NCBI GenBank assembly: GCA_017522515.1
Contig: JAFWZH010000216.1
Location: forward strand, 1 to 38,741
From: Clostridia bacterium
GTDB lineage: Bacteria > Bacillota_A > Clostridia > UBA1212 > UBA1255
Length of the DNA: 38,741 bases
Direction of reading: 5' to 3'
The notes below the pieces were generated by a model. The model saw only the letters and a list, made by a program, of their open reading frames with translations, had not been told where the DNA came from and searched no databases. This document shows positions 8,836 to 16,520 of this stretch, piece after piece (the first letter of the stretch is position 1; each line of letters opens with the position of its first letter). The position numbers were made by a program, and so were the translations under genes.

Positions 8836-10116
8836 ATGAAATTAAAAGATGCCATATTAAAAAAAATAAGCATTAAGCTTATATTTTGTCTTCTGCTTAC
8901 GGGAATAACTATTTCATATATAATCTCAGCATACACATCCATGGCGAAAGAAAAACATTCCGTCGACTTGCCGGAATTACAGCTAAGCGAAAAAGATGTT
9001 ACAACACGCCTTAACAAACTAATTACATACAGTATAGGCAACAAAAATCAAGATAACACCCACATATCTCCCCCGGAGCTTTCTGCTGCAAAAAGCATAG
9101 TAACAGATATAAACGCAGGCCGCATACTGTATGAGAAAAACGCCTATTCCAAAGCACCCATGGCAAGCACTACAAAAATAATGACTTTTATAGTTTCCGT
9201 AGAAAACTGTGAAGATATTTATGAAACGGTTACAGTAAGCCAAGCGGCTGCATACACAGAAGGCTCTACCATGCATTTAGCGGAAGGAGAAACAATTACC
9301 GTACACGATTTACTTTACGGTTTGATGTTAAATTCCGGAAATGATGCTGCCGTGGCTCTTGCCGAACACATAGGTGGCTCTGTTGAGGATTTCTGTAATA
9401 TGATGAATGACAGGGCCTCGGAAATCGGTGCTTCAAATACACAATTCAAAACACCCCACGGTCTCGACAGAGAAAACCATTACACCACAGCCTACGACCT
9501 TGCTCTAATTGCAAAAGAAGCATATAAGCAGCCGCTTTTCCGTAAAATAATTGCTACCTCTTCAATATATCTCAATGGACATAACCTCAAAAACACAAAT
9601 CCCCTGCTTGGAAAATACAGTGAAGTTACAGGCGGCAAAACAGGTTACACAAGCGGGGCCGGCAGATGTATCGTCTTCTTTATTGAAACAGATGGAATAC
9701 AAGCTGTTGTTGTTCTGCTTAACTGCCCTTCCTCAAACAACAGAATCAGCGACGGTCGAAAACTAATAAAGTATATCTCACAAAATTTCAGAACATTCAA
9801 AGTTTTTGAGCGTGGCATGCGCATAGATTACTTTTCTGTCGAAAAAGGTCGTTCCGATGATGTTTACGGTATTATAGACAAAGATATTTACATCACCTTG
9901 GCGAATTGGGAAAAAGCAGATATCACTGCTTCATATCACAGAGAAACAAATCAACTTACTGCTCCCGTAAAATATTCAGATAAACTGGGAAGTATTTATA
10001 TAAATTGGGGCAGCGAAATGATAGTCGATGTAACGGCAGAACATTCCGTAGTGAGAAAGACATACACTGACCATTTGGGAGATATGATTAAATCATTGCC
10101 ATACGTTTTTGATTAA
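8836..10116 (+). CDS. D-alanyl-D-alanine carboxypeptidase (DacF/PBP5 type)
   Basis: Serine peptidase S11 that removes the terminal D-Ala of peptidoglycan stem peptides outside the membrane. An N-terminal hydrophobic segment (about 14-32) is a signal or signal anchor. The active-site triad is complete: STTK (S111-K114), SGN (167-169) and KTG (268-270). The C-terminal ~120 residues form the beta-rich PBP5 C-terminal domain; I see no clear C-terminal amphipathic anchor. ATG 8836 has AGGAGG eight bases upstream. No convincing promoter was found in the 183-bp divergent gap. A DUF1624 protein follows with its own promoter. DacF-type genes often have sporulation roles, which cannot be judged here. 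Confidence 0.92.
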   Translation: MKLKDAILKKISIKLIFCLLLTGITISYIISAYTSMAKEKHSVDLPELQLSEKDVTTRLNKLITYSIGNKNQDNTHISPPELSAAKSIVTDINAGRILYEKNAYSKAPMASTTKIMTFIVSVENCEDIYETVTVSQAAAYTEGSTMHLAEGETITVHDLLYGLMLNSGNDAAVALAEHIGGSVEDFCNMMNDRASEIGASNTQFKTPHGLDRENHYTTAYDLALIAKEAYKQPLFRKIIATSSIYLNGHNLKNTNPLLGKYSEVTGGKTGYTSGAGRCIVFFIETDGIQAVVVLLNCPSSNNRISDGRKLIKYISQNFRTFKVFERGMRIDYFSVEKGRSDDVYGIIDKDIYITLANWEKADITASYHRETNQLTAPVKYSDKLGSIYINWGSEMIVDVTAEHSVVRKTYTDHLGDMIKSLPYVFD

Positions 10117-10125
10117 TGGTATAAT
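10096..10125 (+). promoter_or_regulatory. Promoter for the DUF1624 gene, inside the end of dacF
   Basis: TTGCCA (10096-10101), 18-bp spacer, TATAAT (10120-10125). The -35 lies within the last codons of dacF. Confidence 0.6.
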
Positions 10126-10158
10126 GCGTCAGAAAACAAAATGCAACAGGTGATTTAT

Positions 10159-10878
10159 ATGGCTAATAAAAACAGAATCTGGGAATTGGACGCTTTCCGT
10201 GGTCTTTGCATATTGGGAGTAATAATCGTTCACACAATTTTCGACTTACAAATGTTCGGAATGATGACAACCGACACTCCTACTTTTTTTAACATAATAC
10301 GCGATTATGGCAGTTTACTTTTTATTGTAATGTCAGGCATATGTGTTACATTGGGACGTCACAATTTAAAACGAGGTATTATCGTTTTTCTTTGCGGCAT
10401 GGTTATTACAGGCGTTACCTACGGAATGTACTTTTTGGAACTTGCCGATGCGTCCATTCAAATCCACTTCGGTATACTTCACTTGCTGGGACTCTGCATG
10501 ATTTTTTATGCTTTATACAAGCATTTGCCTACTTGGGCAATAGCAATTATCGGTGTTGTCATTATTTTAATGAGTTTTGCCACCAAAAGTATGATTTCAG
10601 ACAGTTTTTGGACAGTGCCCTTCGGTATCCTTTCGAGAGGCTATATGGCTTCCGATTATTTCCCCATTGTACCTAATCTCGGTTGGTTTATGTTAGGTAC
10701 TGTTTTAGGGCGCACCGTTTATAATAAAAAAGAGAGCTTATTGCCTAACGTTCCGCACAAAAATGCGCCCGCAAGATTTTTACGCTTCTGCGGACGCCAT
10801 TCTCTTTGGATTTATTTGGGACACCAGCCTATAATTTACGGAGCTGTTTATCTTTTCTACACTTTTTCAAATAAATAA
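10159..10878 (+). CDS. DUF1624 / heparan-alpha-glucosaminide acetyltransferase-like membrane protein
   Basis: Polytopic membrane protein of 239 residues. The start MANKNRIWELDAFRGLCILG and following VIIVHTIFD match the HGSNAT_cat (DUF1624) signature, with the histidine in the first helix thought to be central to acyl transfer in related YeiB/OafB-type proteins. About seven hydrophobic helices are visible. Near the C-terminus RFCGRHSLWIYLGHQPIIYG is the conserved acyltransferase-like end. Start ATG 10159 is preferred because AGGTGA lies seven bases upstream; an ATG at 10141 has no site. Its last 50 bases overlap the convergent MFS gene. A role in modifying a surface glycan is a guess from the family. 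Confidence 0.82.
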   Translation: MANKNRIWELDAFRGLCILGVIIVHTIFDLQMFGMMTTDTPTFFNIIRDYGSLLFIVMSGICVTLGRHNLKRGIIVFLCGMVITGVTYGMYFLELADASIQIHFGILHLLGLCMIFYALYKHLPTWAIAIIGVVIILMSFATKSMISDSFWTVPFGILSRGYMASDYFPIVPNLGWFMLGTVLGRTVYNKKESLLPNVPHKNAPARFLRFCGRHSLWIYLGHQPIIYGAVYLFYTFSNK

Positions 10879-12022
10879 GTATACAAACTGCTGAAAGAAT
10901 CGGGAATATTGCCGAAGCAAGCATTCCTGCCTTCAAGCCTGATTTATCGGCTAATGTTCCTGTAAGCCATGGTCCGAAAACGCCTCCCAAATCTCCGGCT
11001 ATTGCAAGGTATGCAAAAAGCCATGCACCTGCTTTCGGGAAGTATTCCGCAGCAAAAACGAGTGTGCCGGGCCAAAGCATAGCTGTGGCAAAGCCTGTTA
11101 AACCGCAAAAAGCAAGAGCAAGCACAGGCACATCTGTCAAGGCTACTACCAAATAACAAACAAAGGCAGTTAAAGATCCATACAGCATAAAATGATATAG
11201 TTTGATTTTTTTCTCTATCATAGCACTTATTACTCTGCAAAGACCTAACATAACAGCGAACATGCTCATTCCTGCAATATCACCTATCACCTTTTTTATT
11301 CCCATTGCCTGCTCCATAAATGCAGAGCTCCACTGCACCATTATGTTTTCTGAACATGCCCCGAAAAATATCATCAAAAGAAAAACTATAAACATAGGTT
11401 CTTTAAATATTTTTAAACTGTAAGAACTGTTTTCTTCTGCCTTTACCTCGGGAACGGGAATTATGCAGGATAAAACAAATCCCACAAGCGGAAAAATCAT
11501 CCAGCCTGTTACTATCAAATGCCAATTTTCTCTTCCTATTACTGCTAAAAGTATTGTTGTCACCACAACGGTAACAAACTGCCCCCATGCATAAAAAGAA
11601 TGCAAAAGTGCCATATTTTTGCCTTTAGCTTTATCCGGAAGTGCATGTATTAACGGACTGATTGTAATTTCCATGTAACCACTGCCAACAGACATAAATA
11701 CCATTCCTATCATGAGCCACAAATACGGATTGTCAGAAAACCTCGGCAGCCACGCAAATATTCCGTATCCTATAAAAGCGGCTACAGATGATATTTGAAG
11801 TGCGAGCCGATAGCCTTTTTTGTCGACCATTTTGCTGAGCACAATGTCCACGGTAAGCTGTATTGCAAAGTTCAACGAAATAAGTGTGCCAAGTTTCATA
11901 TATGACAGCCCGAACTGCTCTTGAAGCGGCACGAAAAGCACTGCCGCAATATTTAAAAGAGTACCTTGCATTATGTAGAACAGATAACACGTATATTTTG
12001 TTATTTTATAATTAGATTTCAT
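10829..12022 (-). CDS. Major facilitator superfamily transporter
   Basis: Integral membrane transporter, 397 residues with about 12 hydrophobic helices in two halves. The loop between helices 2 and 3 has DIVLSKMVDKKGYR, the MFS motif A region. The arrangement resembles the fucose/sugar permease-like subgroup (MFS_1), with GVFGPWLTGTLADKSGL in the second half. Substrate cannot be assigned. ATG 12022 has GAGGG six bases upstream; frames reaching 12082 lack a site. Convergent 50-bp overlap with the DUF1624 gene; divergent from a GH127-like gene, which could suggest sugar uptake, but this is only context. Confidence 0.85.
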   Translation of the reverse strand: MKSNYKITKYTCYLFYIMQGTLLNIAAVLFVPLQEQFGLSYMKLGTLISLNFAIQLTVDIVLSKMVDKKGYRLALQISSVAAFIGYGIFAWLPRFSDNPYLWLMIGMVFMSVGSGYMEITISPLIHALPDKAKGKNMALLHSFYAWGQFVTVVVTTILLAVIGRENWHLIVTGWMIFPLVGFVLSCIIPVPEVKAEENSSYSLKIFKEPMFIVFLLMIFFGACSENIMVQWSSAFMEQAMGIKKVIGDIAGMSMFAVMLGLCRVISAMIEKKIKLYHFMLYGSLTAFVCYLVVALTDVPVLALAFCGLTGFATAMLWPGTLVFAAEYFPKAGAWLFAYLAIAGDLGGVFGPWLTGTLADKSGLKAGMLASAIFPILSAVCILIYLKKCRKDKQLRKL

Positions 12023-12105
12023 AATAACCCTCATAAGCGTATTAATCTGTGGCATTGTAAATAAAAACACTTCAAATGTCAACGGTTTAAATACATTTAT
12101 TTGTG

Positions 12106-12114
12106 TGCTATAAT
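12106..12114 (+). promoter_or_regulatory. Extended -10 promoter for the GH127-like/GH25 pair
   Basis: TGCTATAAT, an extended -10 with TG one base before TATAAT (12109-12114), 33 bp upstream of the start codon. No good -35 is visible. Confidence 0.55.
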
Positions 12115-12147
12115 TAATGTAGTTTTCTGTAAAGGGGAATATTCCAA

Positions 12148-13743
12148 ATGGACAATATTTGTTTTTTCTCGTCTGAACAAATTCACATATACGGAGATTT
12201 ACAAAGACGTATAAATCTTAACTATTCTCGCATGGAGTCAAAGCACTACAGACCGGCGCATATTTTCAATGCCGACCAAAGCGGCTGGCCCGGTGATTGG
12301 GAAGGCCGCACAATTCTTGCTCTTGTAAAATTAAAATCCGCAACACGCCGCGAGCCTGCTTACCTTCGCGAAATACTGAGAATACTTCCCTCCAAGCTTA
12401 ATGCTAAAGGTTACTTGGGTGAAATATATGGTTTTGATTCGGAAACGGGCTTGCAACTTTTTGACGAGCAGCAACTTTCCGGCCACAATTGGTTGCTTCG
12501 CGGTTTGCTTGAATACTATATTCTCTGCGGTGATGAGGCTGCAAAAAATATCGCCATTAAAATTCTCAAAAACCTATATTTGCCATTAACGGGAAATTAC
12601 AAAGGTTATCCCCTTTCACCGGAGGAGCGCACAGCTTGCAAAGGTCGATACGATGGTAATATTTGCGGAAAGGTACGCAATTGGCTTATTTCCACAGACA
12701 TAGGCTGTGCCTTTATGTGCCTTGATGCTCTGTCCCAGGCATACGAAGTTTTCGGACTTGCTGAGTGCAAAGAACTTGCTGACGAAATGCTTGAGGTGTT
12801 TTCAAAAATCAATTTTATCGAAAGTGCAATGCAAACACATGCCACCTTGTCTGCTTGTCGCGGCATACTTAGATTATATTCTGTAACTAAGGACGTTAAG
12901 TATTTGGATATTGCCGTAAAAATTTTTGATGTTTATATAGCAAACGGAATGACAGAAAATTACGCTAATTTCAATTGGTTTTCTCGCACAGATTCCTGGA
13001 CTGAGCCATGCGCCATTGTAGATTCTTGGATTTGTGCCATGGAGCTTTATAAAGATACTGGTAAATACTTCTATTTATCACTTGCCAACAAAATATACAG
13101 AAATGCGCTTTGTTACGCCCAACGTATAAACGGCGGTTTCGGATGTGACAAATGTGTTACGGCTTCACAAAAATTACTTGCCCCCAATGGTGGGGCAAAC
13201 TTAACTGAGGCCTTTTGGTGCTGTACCATGCGCGGTGCGGAAGGTCTTTCTTCTATTGCTAAACACATTGCTTTCTACACATCTTGCGAAGACAGCACAC
13301 CAAAAAACATATACATAAATATGCTTGAGCCCTTTGAAATATCTTGTGAATATTTTAATATATGTCTTGATTGTTATGATGACAATTTCAAGTTATCCTT
13401 TACAAATAAAACAAGCAAACGTGTTTACATTTATGTTTACAATCCTTTTAGTGATGAACATCTTACAATGTGCGGCGAATTAGGTTTTTGCAGTTGGGTA
13501 CACAAATACCACAAACGTCCTATTTTCGATGGCAAAAAGTTTATGCTTGGCGACCGTATTCTCGGCGTGCGCAACATACATTCCGGAGAGGAAGTTCCCC
13601 CTGCCAAACCGGATAATTTGGAATATTTATACTCTGACACATATAAAGATATTACGACGGGTTTAATCTACAAGCCTCTGTCAGACATGACTGATGTAGA
13701 AATTGACGAACTGTCAGAAGAAAGCAGGCAAATTATATTTTGA
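12148..13743 (+). CDS. GH127-like (DUF1680) predicted glycosidase, cytoplasmic
   Basis: 531 residues, no signal peptide. The body reads as an alpha/alpha barrel with repeated helical segments, such as GHNWLLRGLLEYYILCGD, CLDALSQAYEVFG and DSWICAMELYKDTG. The segment EAFWCCTMRGAEGL (C358-C359) resembles the paired-cysteine site of GH127 beta-L-arabinofuranosidases, in which one cysteine is the nucleophile and both bind zinc. GFGCDKC near residue 335 may provide another metal ligand, but the exact E-x-C motif is not evident, so the match is partial. A smaller beta domain forms the C-terminus. Start ATG 12148 has AAAGGGG upstream. Its stop overlaps the start of the lysozyme gene. Substrate unknown. 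Confidence 0.6.
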   Translation: MDNICFFSSEQIHIYGDLQRRINLNYSRMESKHYRPAHIFNADQSGWPGDWEGRTILALVKLKSATRREPAYLREILRILPSKLNAKGYLGEIYGFDSETGLQLFDEQQLSGHNWLLRGLLEYYILCGDEAAKNIAIKILKNLYLPLTGNYKGYPLSPEERTACKGRYDGNICGKVRNWLISTDIGCAFMCLDALSQAYEVFGLAECKELADEMLEVFSKINFIESAMQTHATLSACRGILRLYSVTKDVKYLDIAVKIFDVYIANGMTENYANFNWFSRTDSWTEPCAIVDSWICAMELYKDTGKYFYLSLANKIYRNALCYAQRINGGFGCDKCVTASQKLLAPNGGANLTEAFWCCTMRGAEGLSSIAKHIAFYTSCEDSTPKNIYINMLEPFEISCEYFNICLDCYDDNFKLSFTNKTSKRVYIYVYNPFSDEHLTMCGELGFCSWVHKYHKRPIFDGKKFMLGDRILGVRNIHSGEEVPPAKPDNLEYLYSDTYKDITTGLIYKPLSDMTDVEIDELSEESRQIIF

Positions 13744-14435
13744 AAAGAAAAATAACATTTATACTTTTTGTCATTTATTTTATAGTGTTGATGCTTTGTT
13801 TGAAACCCACTCTTTCGCTTTATGATACTGTGGGCGTAGATGTTTCGCGCTATCAAGGCGAAATCGATTGGCAAGAATTTGCTTCACAAAATATATCTTT
13901 TGCTTTCATCAAGGCAACCGAGGGCAGTAACCATGTAGATGAATACTTTGCCGACAATTGGCTAAATGTGGCTGATACAGAAATATATGCTTCGCCTTAC
14001 CATTTTTTAAGCTATGACAGCAGCGGCATAACTCAAGCTGAAAACTTTATTTCCACCGTGGGCAAGCATAGCGGAATGCTCCCTCCTGTTGTTGATGTAG
14101 AGTTTTACGGGGATTACTATAAAAATCCTCCTTCTGCAGAAAAAGTTCAAGATATTCTCAATGATTTTCTTTATGAGCTGGAGCGTTTTTATGGTGTTAA
14201 GCCCATAATATATGCAACTTATAAGGCTTACTCTCTGTATATTGAGGATAAATATGATTCGTATCCTTTGTGGATTCGTAATGTTTATTTTAACCCTCTT
14301 TTTCTTGGAATTAGTGATTGGCAATTTTGGCAATATTCTGACGATGGAATTCTTTCCGGTCATCAAGGTCACGCGATTGATTTAAATGTTTTTCGCGGCA
14401 AAAAAAGTGAGCTTGAAAAACTATTGATTAAATGA
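13740..14435 (+). CDS. GH25 family lysozyme (muramidase)
   Basis: Hydrolyses the MurNAc-GlcNAc bond of peptidoglycan; predicted extracytoplasmic. 231 residues: an N-terminal KRK plus hydrophobic signal/anchor (about 5-22), then the GH25 barrel. VGVDVSRYQGEIDW contains catalytic-site D34; PPVVDVEF has the D119-x-E121 pair; IIYATYKAYS, PLWIRNVY, WQFWQYSDDG and IDLNVF are family landmarks. No wall-binding repeats follow, so it is a minimal enzyme. The TTG at 13740 overlaps the preceding stop by four bases (TTGA); it gives a proper signal sequence and has no ATG competitor before residue 18. Translation is probably coupled to the GH127-like gene. Its end overlaps the HAD gene by 15 bp. Confidence 0.9.
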   Translation: MKRKITFILFVIYFIVLMLCLKPTLSLYDTVGVDVSRYQGEIDWQEFASQNISFAFIKATEGSNHVDEYFADNWLNVADTEIYASPYHFLSYDSSGITQAENFISTVGKHSGMLPPVVDVEFYGDYYKNPPSAEKVQDILNDFLYELERFYGVKPIIYATYKAYSLYIEDKYDSYPLWIRNVYFNPLFLGISDWQFWQYSDDGILSGHQGHAIDLNVFRGKKSELEKLLIK

Positions 14436-15095
14436 GAACAGTGAAATCAACTCTTGTGTTGTAAATACAAATTTATCTGCATGCAAATTATCCCATTCTC
14501 CTTCAACGGCATATCCATATGTTACAGCTATTGATTTTATGCCGATTTTTTTTGCTGCCAACACATCAAATTTTCTATCTCCTATCATAACTGCTTTGCT
14601 TAGTTCTTCTTTATCGCAAGCTATACCTAATTTTTCCAACGCAATATTAAGCACATCTTCCTTTTCAACATATTTTCCTGCCATATCACTGCCTTGTATT
14701 ACGGTAAAATATCCTTTTATATTAAAATCATCGAGAATCTGTTCTACAAAAATTGTCGGCTTCGAAGAAGCTATTGCAAGACATATATTTTTCTTTTTTA
14801 ATATTTCAAAAAAATCTTTTATACCGGGGTAAAGTGTATTTTCATGAACGCCTAAAATACTATAGCGTTCTCTGTATTTATCTATTAATTTTTGTGCTTC
14901 CTTACTGTCACATCCCGTGAGTTTTATAAACGTATCTAAAAGCGGAGGACCTATCATCCAAGTCAAGTCTTGTTCTGCCTGATTTTTATAACCCAATTCA
15001 CCAAGTGCATATTTAGCACTTGTGGTTATACCTACCTTGGGATCCGTAATTGTACCATCTAAATCAAATATCACATATTTGCAGTTGCGAAACAC
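14421..15095 (-). CDS. HAD-superfamily phosphatase (phosphoglycolate phosphatase-like)
   Basis: Soluble phosphatase of 224 residues, Gph/PpaX type. Motif I is FDLDGTITD (D11 nucleophile, D13), motif II is AIASSKP, the motif III lysine is near KLGI..KEELSKAVM, and motif IV is MIGDRKFD. The cap helical bundle sits between motifs I and II. GTG 15095 has GGGAAG eight bases upstream. Substrate could be phosphoglycolate, pyrophosphate or a nucleotide; the sequence does not decide. Divergent from the nuclease-like gene with an inverted-repeat array in between; 3' overlap of 15 bp with the lysozyme gene. Confidence 0.87.
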   Translation of the reverse strand: MFRNCKYVIFDLDGTITDPKVGITTSAKYALGELGYKNQAEQDLTWMIGPPLLDTFIKLTGCDSKEAQKLIDKYRERYSILGVHENTLYPGIKDFFEILKKKNICLAIASSKPTIFVEQILDDFNIKGYFTVIQGSDMAGKYVEKEDVLNIALEKLGIACDKEELSKAVMIGDRKFDVLAAKKIGIKSIAVTYGYAVEGEWDNLHADKFVFTTQELISLFSFNQ

Positions 15096-15182
15096 TTTAT
15101 TTTCTTCCCTTCACATACTTTTTATTTCCTCAATATTCTACATTATCAAGAAAATATTTCAAGTCCGTCCCCAAAGCAAATT

Positions 15183-15348
15183 TTCGTCCCTTTTGGTATG
15201 CTTTTAGGACGAAAATCTCGACCGGTGGCATTTTTTCGTCCTTTCTAATACCATATTAGGACGAAAACACAGCTCAAGCCTTTGTTTTACAAGTCCAAAG
15301 CCCTCGCAAAAGCCTTTTTCGTCCCTTTTGATATGCTTTTAGGACGAA
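15183..15348. repeat. Array of three helically phased inverted repeats (TTCGTCC-N17-GGACGAA)
   Basis: Occupies the 335-bp divergent gap between the HAD and nuclease-like genes. Three 31-bp perfect-arm units lie at 15183-15213, 15235-15265 and 15318-15348, each flanked by TT and AA. Centres 15198, 15250 and 15333 are 52 and 83 bp apart, near 5 and 8 helical turns. Units 1 and 3 have nearly identical loops (CTTTTGGTATGCTTTTA and CTTTTGATATGCTTTTA); unit 2 differs (TTTCTAATACCATATTA). A TCC direct duplication (GTCCGTCCCC, 15163-15172) precedes unit 1. Same architecture as the 5.1-kb array, different arms. Function unknown. Confidence 0.87.
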
Positions 15349-15371
15349 AAAATTTCTTTTCAATTTAATTA

Positions 15372-15400
15372 TTGATTTGCCGTTGCTTATATGGTATTAT
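15372..15400 (+). promoter_or_regulatory. Promoter of the nuclease-like gene
   Basis: TTGATT (15372-15377), 17-bp spacer, TATTAT (15395-15400), starting 22 bp after the last inverted repeat and 31 bp before the start codon. Confidence 0.65.
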
Positions 15401-15430
15401 CCCATCAATATATTTTCAGGAGGTATTTAT

Positions 15431-16441
15431 ATGACTTTATCTGAGCCATTTTTTACCGAAGAAGATATCTTTTATCACAGATTAATCAAACTCAAAAGAA
15501 GTCTTAAGGTAATTGCGTTATCACGATTAACAATCGACCATTTGGATAAGATGGGAATTCCCAAAAGCCACATCAATTATAGAGAAAAACACAAGAAATA
15601 CAAAAACAAAAAAACAGAAGAATCAGAATATTCATATACAATTGCAACATTCTCATATAATAAGCAAAATTTTACTCTATATAAATCAAAAAAGGCATGC
15701 AGTATAATACCAAATATAAGCAACGCACAGTTACAACATCTTCTTGAGCTTAGAACCGAAACAGATACAAATTTAAAGAATAACATACAAAACGCAGCTT
15801 TATATTGCAATAGTCTTAACACCATGTCAAAAAAGCACAACACATATCGTTTTAATGTTGATCAAGAAATACAAAAAGCTTGTCTTGAACTCGAAGCCTC
15901 AAATGAGTATTCTCGTGTTATTAACAGTTTGTGTTCTATAACAAAACAAGATACTCAACCGGAATATTACACTTCGTGGCGAGAAACACAAAAAAACACT
16001 TTTAATAATAAAATAATCGATTTAAACGGCGTACGTTATCGTTCCAAAAATGAAATCATTTCTTCAATATGTGCAGACAGTTGCGGTCTTTTTATTGAAG
16101 ACGAGCCTTTTTATCCCGGCACAAAATTAAGAGCAGATTTTGGAGTGATGTGTGCAAATACATCTAACGACAAGAGTAATCGATATAAGGTAAATGAAAA
16201 ATATGTAGAAATTCTCGGAAAATGCGGAGATAAGGCTTATGATAACAAAACAGCAGAAAAACAAGAACTAGCCAAAAAGCTTGGGATGCAGGTGCTTTTT
16301 ATCAATATGACAGACGAATTTAACAACTTGGGCAGCACAACACATTTTGATATGCGAAAGATAGAAAAGCTGTTAATTAGGTTTTATTTTAAAAATGACT
16401 TTTCCAATGACGACAATGCAAAAATATGCTTACCATATTAG
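15431..16441 (+). CDS. Uncharacterised protein with a probable PD-(D/E)XK nuclease-like C-terminal domain
   Basis: 336 residues, no signal or membrane segment. The N-terminal two thirds are charged and probably helical (HYREKHKKYKNKKTEE, EIQKACLELEAS) with no family I can name. From about residue 200, NGVRYRSKNEIISSICADSCG, then FYPGTKLRADFGV, then YVEILGKCGDKAYDNKTAEK and LGMQVLFIN resemble clostridial restriction-fold proteins where an S-x-E helix, a PDF strand and a Y-W-E strand with a distal lysine make the active site. Here the aspartate is in RADF and the glutamate in VEILGK. Catalysis is not certain. ATG 15431 has AGGAGG eight bases upstream. Expressed from its own promoter next to the second repeat array. 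Confidence 0.6.
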   Translation: MTLSEPFFTEEDIFYHRLIKLKRSLKVIALSRLTIDHLDKMGIPKSHINYREKHKKYKNKKTEESEYSYTIATFSYNKQNFTLYKSKKACSIIPNISNAQLQHLLELRTETDTNLKNNIQNAALYCNSLNTMSKKHNTYRFNVDQEIQKACLELEASNEYSRVINSLCSITKQDTQPEYYTSWRETQKNTFNNKIIDLNGVRYRSKNEIISSICADSCGLFIEDEPFYPGTKLRADFGVMCANTSNDKSNRYKVNEKYVEILGKCGDKAYDNKTAEKQELAKKLGMQVLFINMTDEFNNLGSTTHFDMRKIEKLLIRFYFKNDFSNDDNAKICLPY

Positions 16442-16520
16442 TAATATCATAAAGTAACAATATCGACCTTTTGGGCATAGAATAGTTACAGATTGATTTT
16501 ATAATTACGTGGTGAAATAT

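Noticed and set aside
15183..15348. Three consecutive intrinsic terminators for the HAD or nuclease gene
   Set aside because: The units lie upstream of both divergent genes, not downstream, so neither message would pass them from its own promoter.
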